A stretch of DNA of 64,000 bases. Source: Zoogloea sp016790385. Lineage in GTDB: Bacteria > Pseudomonadota > Gammaproteobacteria > Burkholderiales > Rhodocyclaceae. Where the stretch lies: assembly GCF_041916735.1 (NCBI RefSeq), contig NZ_JAYRYY010000010.1. One strand, 5' to 3'. The position numbers and the translations under genes are program-made. The notes below the pieces were generated by a model, which ran no database searches, was not told where the DNA came from, and worked only from the letters and a program-made list of their open reading frames with translations. Positions within the stretch are counted from its first letter, which is position 1. Each line of letters begins with the position of its first letter. Of this stretch, positions 32,073 to 41,218 are shown piece by piece.

Positions 32073-32921
32073 ATGGCAATTCAGAATATTGGCGTCGTCG
32101 GCGCGGGCACCATGGGTAACGGTATTGCCCAGGTCTGCGCCTTGGCGGGTGTGGGCGTGGTGATGGTGGATATTTCCACCGAAGCGGTCGAGCGCGGTCT
32201 CAAGACGGTGGCCGGGAGCCTCGACCGCATGGTCAAGAAGGAGAAGATCTCCGACGCCGACAAGGCTGCGGCCCTGGGCCGGATCAAGGGCACCACCGCC
32301 TATGCCGATCTGGCCGGCGTCGAGCTGGTCATTGAGGCGGCCACCGAGAACGAAGGGCTCAAGCTGCGCATCCTCAAGGAGATCGACAGCATCGTCCCGG
32401 CCACCACGGTGATCGCCACCAACACCTCTTCAATCTCCATCACCAAGCTGGCGGCATCGGTCTCAAGCCCGTCGCGCTTCATCGGCATGCACTTCTTCAA
32501 TCCGGTGCCGCTGATGGCCCTGGTGGAACTGATCCGCGGGCTGCAAACCTCCGATGAGACCGTGGCGGCCGTGCAGGCCTTTGCCACGGCCATCGGCAAG
32601 ACGCCCATCGCCGTGAAGAACAGCCCGGGCTTCGTGGTCAATCGCCTGCTCTGCCCGATGATCAACGAGGCCATCTTTGCCCTTCAGGAGGGGCTGGCCT
32701 CCGCAGCGGACATCGACGAGGGCATGAAGCTGGGCTGCAACCACCCCATCGGCCCCCTGGCCCTGGCCGACCTGATCGGTCTGGACACCATGCTGGCGGT
32801 GATGGAGGTGTTCTACGACGGTTTCAATGATCCCAAGTACCGCCCCGCCCCGCTGCTCAAGGAGATGGTGGACGCGGGCTACCTGGGCCGCAAGACCGGT
32901 CAGGGTTTCTACACCTACTGA
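32073..32921 (+). CDS. 3-hydroxybutyryl-CoA dehydrogenase
   Basis: The 282-residue protein has the N-terminal NAD-binding motif GVVGAGTMGNGIAQVCA, VIEAATENEGLK, NTSSISITKLA and FIGMHFFNPVPLM with the catalytic His. The C-terminal domain has KNSPGFVVNRLLCPMINEAI, HPIGPLALADLIGLD and YLGRKTGQGFYTY. Length and motifs fit the PaaH/Hbd family, which oxidises 3-hydroxybutyryl-CoA or reduces acetoacetyl-CoA. AAGGAG precedes the ATG. It fits the PHB metabolism suggested by the depolymerase and phasin near the left end. Confidence 0.93.
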   Translation: MAIQNIGVVGAGTMGNGIAQVCALAGVGVVMVDISTEAVERGLKTVAGSLDRMVKKEKISDADKAAALGRIKGTTAYADLAGVELVIEAATENEGLKLRILKEIDSIVPATTVIATNTSSISITKLAASVSSPSRFIGMHFFNPVPLMALVELIRGLQTSDETVAAVQAFATAIGKTPIAVKNSPGFVVNRLLCPMINEAIFALQEGLASAADIDEGMKLGCNHPIGPLALADLIGLDTMLAVMEVFYDGFNDPKYRPAPLLKEMVDAGYLGRKTGQGFYTY

Positions 32922-33015
32922 TGCACCCGCCCCCCGAGCCCTGCCTCGGGGGCCGTGGTCTGACCCGGGAGGCGGTCGCTTGCCGGGGCAGAGCGTTTTC
33001 GGACACCCATGGCGA

Positions 33016-33621
33016 TCAGGCCCGGCGCATGTCCACGTGGGTGTGGATGAGACCGAAAGGGTCGGAGCGGAAGCGCTCTTCGGGCCGCCCTGCCAGCCAA
33101 TGCTTGATCAGGCCACCAACGAACAGAAAGGTGTCGTAGGCCAGATCGGCGGGCGCAAAGCCGGGGCGCAGCACCCCGCGCGCCTTGGCCCGCTGGTAGG
33201 CGTCGGTGAGCTTGCCAAGAAAATCCAGCTGACCGCCGGTGCATTGCATCATGCCGCTGAACTCGTCCACGTATTCGCACTTGAAGCTGATGATCTCGAA
33301 GGTTTCGCGCACCTCCGCCTGATCGCGAAGGATGTGGAAGATCTCCTGCAAGGCTGTTTCGATGCCGTTCAGGGGGTCGGCGTCGTCTTCCTTGAAGATC
33401 ACCCTGTCCACGAAAGGCAATATGGCCTGTTCGCGCATGGCAAAGAACAGCTCGGATTTGTTGCGGAAGTGCCAGTAAACTGCCCCCCGGGTGACCCCGG
33501 CCGCGGCGGCTATTCTCTCCAGGGTCGTGCGCCCCACCCCACACGCCAGAAACACCCGGCGCGCAGCCGCGATGATGTGACGACGGGTGATATCCGCTTC
33601 TTCCTTGGTCTTGCGAACCAT
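33016..33621 (-). CDS. TetR-family repressor of the adjacent RND efflux operon (AcrR/TtgR type)
   Basis: The 201-residue protein has a TetR HTH: HIIAAARRVFLACGVGRTTLERIAAAAGVTRGAVYWHFRNKSELF, nearly the AcrR/TtgR consensus. The ligand domain has the AcrR-like ILRDQAEVRETFEIISFKCEY. It is divergent from the efflux operon, and an AcrR-type palindrome lies between them, so it probably represses both its own gene and the pump until a drug or solvent binds. Confidence 0.88.
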   Translation of the reverse strand: MVRKTKEEADITRRHIIAAARRVFLACGVGRTTLERIAAAAGVTRGAVYWHFRNKSELFFAMREQAILPFVDRVIFKEDDADPLNGIETALQEIFHILRDQAEVRETFEIISFKCEYVDEFSGMMQCTGGQLDFLGKLTDAYQRAKARGVLRPGFAPADLAYDTFLFVGGLIKHWLAGRPEERFRSDPFGLIHTHVDMRRA

Positions 33622-33664
33622 TCAGCCCTCCGGTGATCAAGTTAAAAGCGCGTTTACGCTTTAC

Positions 33665-33682
33665 ATACATTCTTGAATGTAT
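33665..33682. promoter_or_regulatory. AcrR/TtgR-type operator
   Basis: ATACATTC-TT-GAATGTAT is a perfect 8-bp inverted repeat centred between the divergent repressor and pump genes. From memory it resembles the E. coli AcrR operator, whose core also has TACATACATT and AATGTATG arms. Confidence 0.8.
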
Positions 33683-33729
33683 AAACTATGCAGCAACAAC
33701 GTCCAAAAATCCAGCCCCCGGAGGTCACC

Positions 33730-34950
33730 GTGACCATTCGCCCCGCTTCTCCCCCCCCTCGCGCCCTGCGCCTCACCCTGCCCGCCCTGGCCCTGAGCGC
33801 GGCGCTGCTCACCGCCTGTTCCAGCAAGGAGCAAGCCGCGGGCGGCCCGCCCCCCGGCGGCATGCCGGCCTTGCCGGTAACGGTATTGACCATGCAGCCG
33901 ACCACCGTGGAAACCAGCGTCGAAGCCGTTGCCCAGACTGAAGGGGCGAGGGAAGTCGAGGTCCGCGCTCGGGTGGGCGGCATCCTGATGAAACGGTTGT
34001 ACGAGGAAGGCACCGCGGTGAAAGCCGGGCAGCCGCTTGTCGAACTCGACAAGGCGCCCTTCGAGGTCGCCGCCGCCCAGGCCCGCGCACAGCTTGCCGA
34101 AAGCAAGGCCCGCGCAGACCAGACCCTGCGCGAGAGCACCCGACTCAAGGGACTCCTCGCCCAGCAGGCCATCAGCCAGCGTGAGTACGACACCGCCACC
34201 TCGGACAACGCGGTTGCCCTCGCCGCCGTGCAGGCCGCCCAGGCCGCCGTGCGCCAGGCCGAGCTCAACCTGTCCTGGTCCACCGTGGCGGCCCCGGTGT
34301 CCGGCGTGACCGGGCGCGCAGCCGTGTCGGAAGGCAATCTGGTCAGCACCAACGGGCTGGTCACCACGGTGGTCCAGCTCAACCCCATGTGGGTACGCTT
34401 CTCGGTGGCCGAGAGCGAACTTGCCGGCGCCACGCCGGGCGCGCAGTTCAAGCCCGGTGCAGTGCGCGGCGTGGAGCTGGTCCTGCCTGACGGCTCGACC
34501 TATCCCGTTCGTGGAAAACTCAATTTTGCCGCCAGCCAGGTCAGCCCGACCCTCGGCACCCTGCAACTGCGCGGAGAGTTCCCCAACCCGGATGGCCGCC
34601 TCATGCCCGGCCAGTTCGTGCGCGCCCGACTGCTCACCGGTGAGCGCAGCGGTGTGTTCAAGGTGCCGCAAAACGCCGTGGTGCAGACCGACCGCGGTGC
34701 CATCGTGATGACCGCCGATGCGGACAACAAGGTGGCCCCCCGTCCGGTCAAGACCGGCCAGTGGAACGGCAAGGATTGGGTGATCCTGGAAGGTCTGAAG
34801 GCCGGCGACAAGGTGATCGTCGACAACCTGATCAAGCTGCGCCCCGGCGCCCCGGTTGCGCCCCATGCGCCGGGCGAAGGCCCTGGAGCGCTGGGCGGCA
34901 AGGCCGGCGCTCCGACTGCGGCGGCCGCGGCTCCGGCCAAGAAGGATTGA
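33730..34950 (+). CDS. RND efflux periplasmic adaptor (AcrA/TtgA family lipoprotein)
   Basis: The protein has a lipoprotein signal (LALSAALLTAC, lipobox LTAC). The adaptor body follows: VEVRARVGGILMKRLYEEGTAVKAGQPL (lipoyl half), a coiled-coil hairpin near AQARAQLAESKARADQTLRESTRLKGLLAQQAISQREYD, then the second lipoyl half and beta barrel (NLSWSTVAAPVSGVTGRA, GTLQLRGEFPNPDGRLMPGQFVRARL). An ATG at 33688 is in frame, but GGAGG at 33720 points to GTG 33730 and leaves room for the operator. It is first in a three-gene pump operon. Confidence 0.92.
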   Translation: MTIRPASPPPRALRLTLPALALSAALLTACSSKEQAAGGPPPGGMPALPVTVLTMQPTTVETSVEAVAQTEGAREVEVRARVGGILMKRLYEEGTAVKAGQPLVELDKAPFEVAAAQARAQLAESKARADQTLRESTRLKGLLAQQAISQREYDTATSDNAVALAAVQAAQAAVRQAELNLSWSTVAAPVSGVTGRAAVSEGNLVSTNGLVTTVVQLNPMWVRFSVAESELAGATPGAQFKPGAVRGVELVLPDGSTYPVRGKLNFAASQVSPTLGTLQLRGEFPNPDGRLMPGQFVRARLLTGERSGVFKVPQNAVVQTDRGAIVMTADADNKVAPRPVKTGQWNGKDWVILEGLKAGDKVIVDNLIKLRPGAPVAPHAPGEGPGALGGKAGAPTAAAAAPAKKD

Positions 34951-34963
34951 GGGAGCACCATCC

Positions 34964-37900
34964 ATGTCACGCTTCTTCATCAGCCGGCCGATCTTCGCCT
35001 CGGTCATCTCCATCGTCATCGTGATCGCCGGCCTCATGGCCTCGCTCACCCTGCCGGTGGCCCAGTATCCGGAGATCACGCCGCCCACGGTGATCATCTC
35101 CGCCACCTTCCCCGGCGCCAACGCCGAAACGCTTTCCAGAACCGTCGCAGCACCCATCGAGGAGCAACTCTCGGGGGTCGAGGGCCTGCTCTACTACAAC
35201 TCCCAGAGCACCTCCAACGGCACGGTGAGCATCACCGCCACCTTCGAGGTGGGCACCAACCCGGACACGGCGCTGATTGCCGTGAACAACCGGGTCAAGG
35301 TGGCCGAGCCGCGCCTGCCCGATGACGTGCGCCGCACCGGCGTGCTGGTGCAAAAGCGCTCCAACAACATCCTGATGTTCGCCGCGCTGCGCTCCCCGGA
35401 CAACACCTTCGACGCTCTTTACCTGTCGAACTACGTGTCCCTCAACGTGGTGGAGGAGATCCGCCGCATCCCCGGCGTGGGCGACGCACAGCTGTTCGAC
35501 CCGATCTACGCCATGCGCGTCTGGCTGAAACCCGACGTGATGGCCAAGCTCGGAATCACCACTTCCGACGTCGCCGCCGCCATCCGTGTCCAGAACGCCC
35601 AGAACGCCGCCGGCAAGATCGGCGCCGAGCCCGTGCTCAACGGCCAGCAGCTCACCTACACCGTCACCGCCAAGGGGCGCCTGTTGACCGTCGAGGACTT
35701 CGGCAACATCGTGCTGCGAGCCGAAGGCGCCAACGGCCTGGTGCGGCTCAAGGACGTGGCCCGCATTGAGCTGGGCGCCGACAACTACGACCGTAGCGCC
35801 CGGGTGAACGGTTCCCCCGTTTCGGGCATGGGCATCTACCTCCAGTCCGGCGCCAACGCGCTGCAAACCGCCAAGATGGTGCGCGCGCGGCTTGACGAGA
35901 TGTCCAAGCAGTTCCCCAAGGGCATGGAGTATTTCGTGCCTTACGACACCACCCGCTTCATCCAGGAGTCGGCCAAGGAGGTCATCAAGACGCTCCTGGA
36001 GGCGGCGCTGCTGGTGATCGCCGTGGTGTATCTGTTCCTCCAGAACTGGCGCGCCACCCTGATCCCCATCGTGGCGGTGCCTGTGTCCCTGATCGGCACC
36101 TTCGCCGGCATGTGGCTGTTCGGCTTCTCCATCAACACCCTGACCCTGTTCGCCATGGTGCTGGCCATCGGCATCGTGGTGGATGACGCCATCGTGGTGC
36201 TCGAGAACGTAGAGCGCCTGATGAACGAGCAGAAGATGTCGCCCAAGGACGCCGCCATCGAGGCCATGCGCGAGGTGTCGGGGGCCGTCATCGCCATCGT
36301 GCTGGTGCTGTGCGCCGTGTTCGTGCCGGTGGCCTTCCTGGGCGGCATCGCCGGCATGCTCTACAAGCAGTTTGCCGTGACGGTAGCGGTGGCGGTGGTC
36401 ATCTCGGGCATCGTCGCCCTGACCCTGACCCCCGCCCTGTGCGCCCTGCTGCTCAAGCCCACCCACGAAGAGAAGCCCCTGTTCCGGCCCTTCAACCGCC
36501 TGTTTGATCGCTTCACCCGCAGCTACACCAACACCGTCGGCCTGACCCTGCGTCACGGCATCGTCGGCACCCTGGTGTTCCTGCTGACCATCGGTGCCGC
36601 CGCCTGGCTGCTGCGCGTGGTGCCGGGCAGTTTCGTTCCCTCGGAAGACCAGGGCTATCTGTTCGGTTTCGTCACCCTCAGCGATGGCGCCTCCGGGCAG
36701 CGCACCGGTGTCGCCGCGGAGCAGATGCGCCAGCGCGTCATGTCCGACGACATCGAGAACATCTTCTTCATCAACGGGGTGGACTTCATCACCGGCAACA
36801 ACCGGCCCAGCGTGGCAACCACCTTCATCATCTTCAAACCCTGGGATCAGCGCACCGTCACCACCGGTGAGATGGCCGGCAAGTTCATGGGCATCGGCAT
36901 GAGCCTGCCCGATGGCATGGGGCTGGTCTTCAACCCGCCCCCCATCCAGGGCCTCGGCACCGCCGGTGGCTTCGAGGTATACGTGCAAAACCGCGCCGAT
37001 GGCGACCCGCGCAACCTCGCCGCGGTCACCGGGCAGTTCGTCGAAGCCCTCAAGCAGCGCCCCGAACTGACCGGGCTCAACACCTTCTTCCGCGTAACCG
37101 CCCCCCAGCTCTATGTGGAAGTGGATGAGCCCAAGGCCCTGTCCATGGGCATCCCCCTCGACTCCATCTACGCCACCCTTCAGGCCAGCACCGGCGTCCT
37201 CTACGTCAATGACTTCAACCGCAGTGGCAAGACCTACAAGGTCCAGGTCCAGGCCGACGCCGCCTACCGCATGCAGCCCGAAGACCTGCTCAAGCCCTAT
37301 GTGCGCAGCGCCAGCGGTGCCATGGTGCCCCTGTCGGCGGTGGCCAAGGTAAGCACCATCACCGGCGCCGAGCTGGTGGAGCGCTTCAATGGCTTCGTGT
37401 CGGCCAAGGTGCTGGGCAACGCCGCCCCGGGCTACAGCTCTGGTGACGCCATCAAGGCCGTCGAGGAAGTGGCCCTCGCCACCCTGCCCGAAGGCTATCG
37501 CACCGAGTGGGTTGGGCAGGCCTTCCAGGAAAAGCGCACCGGCAGCGCCTCCGTCATCGCCTTCGTCTTCGGCATCATCATGGTCTTCCTGATCCTGGCG
37601 GCCCAGTACGAGAAGTGGTCCCTGCCCCTGGCGGTCATCATGGCGGTGCCCTTCGCCATGTTCGGTGCGCTGGTGGCCGTGCTTATCCGCAACATGCCCA
37701 ACGACATCTACTTCCAGATCGGGCTGGTGGTGCTGATTGGTCTGGCCGCCAAGAACGCCATCCTGATCGTCGAGTTCGCCGCCCAGAAGCAGGCCGAAGG
37801 CATGAGCGTGATCGATGCGGCGGTGGAGGCAGCCCGGCTGCGCTTCCGCCCCATCGTGATGACCTCCTTGGCCTTCATCCTTGGCGTACTGCCCCTGGCG

Positions 37901-38092
37901 ATCTCGTCGGGCGCAGGCGCCGCCGCGCGGCGCTCGATGGGCACCGGCGTGGTGGGCGGCATGATCGCCGCTACGTTCATCGCCACCATTTTCATTCCCC
38001 TGTTCTTCAAGTGGCTGAGTCATGGCAAGTCCCGCCATCCGGCGGGCAACCTGCCCCACAGCCCCGCCGCCACCGAGGAGGTGAAGCCGTGA
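34964..38092 (+). CDS. RND multidrug efflux transporter (AcrB/TtgB, HAE-1 family)
   Basis: The 1042-residue inner-membrane pump has the HAE-1 start SRFFISRPIFASVISIVI, periplasmic porter loops, and transmembrane helix 4 with the proton-relay pair in GIVVDDAIVVLENVERLM. The C-terminal half has VLIGLAAKNAILIVEFA and RRSMGTGVVGGMIAATFIATIFIPLFF. It works as a trimer with the adaptor upstream and the outer-membrane channel downstream. The start ATG 34964 lies 14 bases after the adaptor stop, and the stop overlaps the next start. Confidence 0.96.
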   Translation: MSRFFISRPIFASVISIVIVIAGLMASLTLPVAQYPEITPPTVIISATFPGANAETLSRTVAAPIEEQLSGVEGLLYYNSQSTSNGTVSITATFEVGTNPDTALIAVNNRVKVAEPRLPDDVRRTGVLVQKRSNNILMFAALRSPDNTFDALYLSNYVSLNVVEEIRRIPGVGDAQLFDPIYAMRVWLKPDVMAKLGITTSDVAAAIRVQNAQNAAGKIGAEPVLNGQQLTYTVTAKGRLLTVEDFGNIVLRAEGANGLVRLKDVARIELGADNYDRSARVNGSPVSGMGIYLQSGANALQTAKMVRARLDEMSKQFPKGMEYFVPYDTTRFIQESAKEVIKTLLEAALLVIAVVYLFLQNWRATLIPIVAVPVSLIGTFAGMWLFGFSINTLTLFAMVLAIGIVVDDAIVVLENVERLMNEQKMSPKDAAIEAMREVSGAVIAIVLVLCAVFVPVAFLGGIAGMLYKQFAVTVAVAVVISGIVALTLTPALCALLLKPTHEEKPLFRPFNRLFDRFTRSYTNTVGLTLRHGIVGTLVFLLTIGAAAWLLRVVPGSFVPSEDQGYLFGFVTLSDGASGQRTGVAAEQMRQRVMSDDIENIFFINGVDFITGNNRPSVATTFIIFKPWDQRTVTTGEMAGKFMGIGMSLPDGMGLVFNPPPIQGLGTAGGFEVYVQNRADGDPRNLAAVTGQFVEALKQRPELTGLNTFFRVTAPQLYVEVDEPKALSMGIPLDSIYATLQASTGVLYVNDFNRSGKTYKVQVQADAAYRMQPEDLLKPYVRSASGAMVPLSAVAKVSTITGAELVERFNGFVSAKVLGNAAPGYSSGDAIKAVEEVALATLPEGYRTEWVGQAFQEKRTGSASVIAFVFGIIMVFLILAAQYEKWSLPLAVIMAVPFAMFGALVAVLIRNMPNDIYFQIGLVVLIGLAAKNAILIVEFAAQKQAEGMSVIDAAVEAARLRFRPIVMTSLAFILGVLPLAISSGAGAAARRSMGTGVVGGMIAATFIATIFIPLFFKWLSHGKSRHPAGNLPHSPAATEEVKP

Positions 38093-39522
38093 TCCGCCCC
38101 CGACTGACCCTGTTGGCGCTGGCCATCCCCCTGGCCCTGGCCGGCTGCGCCCTCGGCCCCGACTATCAGCGCCCCGACGCCCGGGTTGCCCTGCCCGAAA
38201 GCTACGCCAACGCAGCGGCAGCCAGCGACCCCGCCACCGCGCCGGCGGTGGACAGCCGCTGGTGGACCCTGTTCGGCGACGCCCAGCTCACGGCCCTGGT
38301 CGATCAGGCCCTCGCCAGCAGTCCGGACGCCCTGACTGCCGCGGCCCGCATCGAGGAAGCCGATGCCGTGTTGCGCCAGGTGGATGCCGCCCTGCTGCCC
38401 CAGATCGACGCCAATGCCGGCGTTTCGCGCAGTCGCACCATCCTGCCCAACGCCGTCGAACCCACCGGGCTGCTCCGCAACACCAACAAGATCGGCCTCT
38501 CCACGTCCTTCGAGCTGGACGTGTGGGGCCGACTGCGGCGCGCCTCGGAAGCGGCGCGGGCCCAGGCCCTGGGAACCCGCTATGCCAGTGAAACGGTATC
38601 CCTGAGCCTCGCCGCCAGCGTCACCCAGGCCTATCTCAACCTGCGTGCCATCGATGCCCAGCTGCTGGTGAATCGCGACTCGGTGAGCAGCCAGGCCAGG
38701 AGCACCCAGCTCGCCCGCGTGCGCTTCGACGGCGGCTATGCGTCGCAGCTCGACGTGCAGCAGGCCGAAGCCGCCCTCGCCACTTACACCGCAGCCCAGG
38801 TGCAACTGGAGAAAAGCCGTGCCCTGGCCGAAAGCCTGCTCGGCCTGCTGGTCGGCCAGCCCGGCCTGAAGGTGGGCGCGGGTGATCTGCGCAGCCTGCC
38901 GGTGCCGCCGACGCCCCCGGCCGGCCTGCCCTCCAGCCTGCTCGAAGCCCGCCCCGATGTGCGCAAGGCCGAAACCGACCTGATCGCCGCCAACGCCAAG
39001 ATCGGGGTGGCCAAGGCCGCCCTGTTCCCGAGCATCACCCTGACCGGCTCCTTCGGTCGGGAAAGCCGCGACCTGTCGGATCTGTTCAGCCCCGCCGCCG
39101 CAGTGTGGTCCATCGGCGCCGGCCTGACCCAGCCCATCTTCGAGGGCGGCCGTCTGCGCGCCCAGGTGGAGCAGGTCAGCGCCCAGCAGAAACAGAGCCT
39201 CGAGGCCTATCGCAAATCGGTGCAGACCGCCTTCCGCGAGGTAAACGATGCCCTGATCACCGTGCGCCAGAACGGTGACAGCGAAGTCGCCCTCGGCCAG
39301 GCCATGCAGGCCGCCAAGCGCAGCCTGCAGCTCGCCCAGGCCCGTTACGACAGCGGCTACTCGCCCTACCTGGAAGTGCTCACGGCCCAGCGCACCAGCA
39401 ACGACGCCACCCTCGCCTGGGTGCAGAACCGCCAGGCCCGGCTGTCTTCGTCAGTGGATCTGTTCAAGGCCCTCGGGGGCGGCTGGAAGGATGGCAACGC
39501 CCCCCAGGCGGCGGCCCGCTGA
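38089..39522 (+). CDS. Outer-membrane efflux channel (NodT/OprM family lipoprotein)
   Basis: The 477-residue protein starts at GTG 38089, overlapping the pump stop (GTGA), with GAGGAGG just upstream. The lipobox is LALAGC, followed by LGPDYQRP, the usual OprM/TtgC start. Two OEP repeats follow, with VDSRWWTLFGDAQLTALVDQALASSPD, SFELDVWGRLRRASEAARAQ, SRPDV-like ARPDVRKAETDLIAANAKIGVAKAALFPSITLTG and PIFEGGRLRAQVE. It completes the tripartite pump. Confidence 0.94.
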   Translation: MIRPRLTLLALAIPLALAGCALGPDYQRPDARVALPESYANAAAASDPATAPAVDSRWWTLFGDAQLTALVDQALASSPDALTAAARIEEADAVLRQVDAALLPQIDANAGVSRSRTILPNAVEPTGLLRNTNKIGLSTSFELDVWGRLRRASEAARAQALGTRYASETVSLSLAASVTQAYLNLRAIDAQLLVNRDSVSSQARSTQLARVRFDGGYASQLDVQQAEAALATYTAAQVQLEKSRALAESLLGLLVGQPGLKVGAGDLRSLPVPPTPPAGLPSSLLEARPDVRKAETDLIAANAKIGVAKAALFPSITLTGSFGRESRDLSDLFSPAAAVWSIGAGLTQPIFEGGRLRAQVEQVSAQQKQSLEAYRKSVQTAFREVNDALITVRQNGDSEVALGQAMQAAKRSLQLAQARYDSGYSPYLEVLTAQRTSNDATLAWVQNRQARLSSSVDLFKALGGGWKDGNAPQAAAR

Positions 39523-39688
39523 TGGTGCGCCGCTTGACGAGCCGCAGGGCTGGCCGCCAGAATGGCCCCATGCCCTGCACATCCTTTCCCCTCCTGGCCC
39601 TCCGTCGTCGCGCCCTGCGCGCCTGGCGCGTGGCCGTCCGTCCGGGGCCGGGATCGGGTTGATCAGGTAGTTGCACCGATTTCACGAC

Positions 39689-39718
39689 AGGCCGCGGATT
39701 TCCCTCCGCGGCCTTTTT
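39689..39718 (+). terminator. Terminator of the RND efflux operon
   Basis: A perfect 10-bp stem AGGCCGCGGA/TCCGCGGCCT with a six-base loop is followed by TTTTTCATTTTC. It lies only 19 bases before the next ATG, so it may also act as an attenuator for the EamA gene. Confidence 0.9.
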
Positions 39719-39736
39719 CATTTTCAGGAGCACCGC

Positions 39737-40639
39737 ATGTCCTTGCCCGCTGCCTATCTCGCCATCATCCTGATCTGGTCCACCACGCCCCTGGCCATCC
39801 AGTGGAGCACCGAAGGCACCGGCTTCGCCTTTGCGGTGCTCGCCCGCATGGTCATCGGTGCGCTGGTGGCCGGGCTGCTGGTGCTGGCGTGGCGCGTCGG
39901 CTTTCCGCTCCACGCCCGGGCGCGACGCGCCTACGTGTCGGGCGGGCTGGGCCTGTTCGGGGCCATGGCCCTGACCTATTGGGGGGCGCGCTACGTGAAT
40001 TCCGGGCTGGTGGCGGTGCTGTTCGGCCTGTCGCCCCTCTTCACGGCAACCCTCGCGGCCGTGTTTCTGGGCGAACGCGCCCTCACCCCGGCACGCATTG
40101 CCGGCACCCTGCTGGGTGTGACCGGACTCGGCGTGATCTTCATGCATGGCGACGGCCTCGGCGGCGAACACGCTCTGGCTGGCCTGGTGGCCTTGCTGGC
40201 GGCGGTGCTGGTGTATTCGGGCAGTCTGGTTTCCCTCAAGCACATTGGTGATGACAGCCCGCCCCTGGCCACCACCGTGGGCACGCTGACCGTCTCCCTG
40301 CCCTTCTTCGCCCTGCTCTGGCTGCTCAGCGACGGGCAGATCCCGGTGGCGATTCCACCCCGCGCCGGCGCCGCCATCGTCTACCTCGGGGTCTTCGGGT
40401 CGGTGCTGGGCTTTGCCCTTTATTACTATGTGATCAAGCACCTGGAGGCGTCCCGGGTGGCCCTGATCACGCTGATCACCCCGGTGCTGGCGCTGCTCCT
40501 GGGACATCTGCTCAACGGCGAGGACATCGGCCTGCGCCTGTGGGCCGGCACCGGGCTGATCCTGCTCGGCCTGGCCGTACACCAGGGCGAGATGTGGCGG
40601 CCGCTGCTGCGTCGCCTGAGCGCCGGGAGCTGTACCTAG
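39737..40639 (+). CDS. EamA/DMT-family transporter
   Basis: The 300-residue protein has about ten membrane helices in two EamA repeats. The first contains YLAIILIWSTTPLAIQWS, GLVAVLFGLSPLFTATLAAVFLGERALTPARIAGTLLGVTGLGVIF. The second contains AAIVYLGVFGSVLGFALYYYVIKHLEASRVALITLITPVLALLLGHLLNGE. Members move small metabolites or drugs out of the cell; the substrate cannot be told. CAGGAG precedes ATG 39737. The stop overlaps the convergent acetyltransferase stop by four bases. Confidence 0.9.
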   Translation: MSLPAAYLAIILIWSTTPLAIQWSTEGTGFAFAVLARMVIGALVAGLLVLAWRVGFPLHARARRAYVSGGLGLFGAMALTYWGARYVNSGLVAVLFGLSPLFTATLAAVFLGERALTPARIAGTLLGVTGLGVIFMHGDGLGGEHALAGLVALLAAVLVYSGSLVSLKHIGDDSPPLATTVGTLTVSLPFFALLWLLSDGQIPVAIPPRAGAAIVYLGVFGSVLGFALYYYVIKHLEASRVALITLITPVLALLLGHLLNGEDIGLRLWAGTGLILLGLAVHQGEMWRPLLRRLSAGSCT

Positions 40640-41151
40640 GTCGCCGAAAAAGCCGCGTGATACTCGACACTACCGGCCAGCCCCTCCAGGTGGCCGGGCA
40701 GCAGCTCGATGATCATGTAGGCCTCGTCGGGCACCTCGCCGGAATCCATATAGGCGCAGCGGATACCGTGGCGCGACGCCGGCACAAAGCCGAAGCGCGG
40801 GTAATAGCCGGGGTGGCCGAGCACCACCACCGCGCCGGCGCCCGCCTCGCGGGCCTGGGCAAGCCCGGCTTCGACCAGGGCCGAGCCCACGCCGCTGCGC
40901 TGGTAGCCCGGCAGTACGGCCAGGGGCGCCAGGGCCATCAGCCGCGCCCGGGGATGGCCCGGCAGATGCACCGGGGTAAACAGGATGTGCCCGACAATCA
41001 CCCCCTTGTCGTCAGCCACCAGGGACACGTAGGGAAAGGTATGGCCGCGCAGGGCATCCACGAGCTTGGCCTCCAGCGCGCCATCAAAGGCGGCCACATT
41101 CAGTTCATGCACGGCGGCGGCGTCGGCCGGGGTTTCATTGCGGATCAGCAC
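40636..41151 (-). CDS. GNAT-family N-acetyltransferase (YhbS-like)
   Basis: The 171-residue protein has the GNAT fold with LMALAPLAVLPGYQRSGVGSALVEAGLAQA, where the Q/RxxGxG/A loop binds acetyl-CoA, followed by VVVLGHPGYYPRFGFVPAS, the YhbS-type motif. The start codon is GTG and no clear Shine-Dalgarno is visible. The substrate is unknown. Confidence 0.85.
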   Translation of the reverse strand: MLIRNETPADAAAVHELNVAAFDGALEAKLVDALRGHTFPYVSLVADDKGVIVGHILFTPVHLPGHPRARLMALAPLAVLPGYQRSGVGSALVEAGLAQAREAGAGAVVVLGHPGYYPRFGFVPASRHGIRCAYMDSGEVPDEAYMIIELLPGHLEGLAGSVEYHAAFSAT

Positions 41152-41218
41152 GTCAGCGGAGGGTCTTCAAACATCAGGGCCCGGCAGCATGCCCCAGGCG
41201 GCCGGGCCGCGTCCATCC

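Noticed and set aside
33661..35157. 498-codon open frame on the minus strand
   Set aside because: It is antisense to the RND adaptor and the pump start, and it covers the operator.
34967..38059. Open frame of about 1000 codons on the minus strand, opposite the RND pump gene
   Set aside because: It is a by-product of high-GC codon use; the His/Gly/Asp-rich translation has no family features, and the pump on the + strand is unmistakable.
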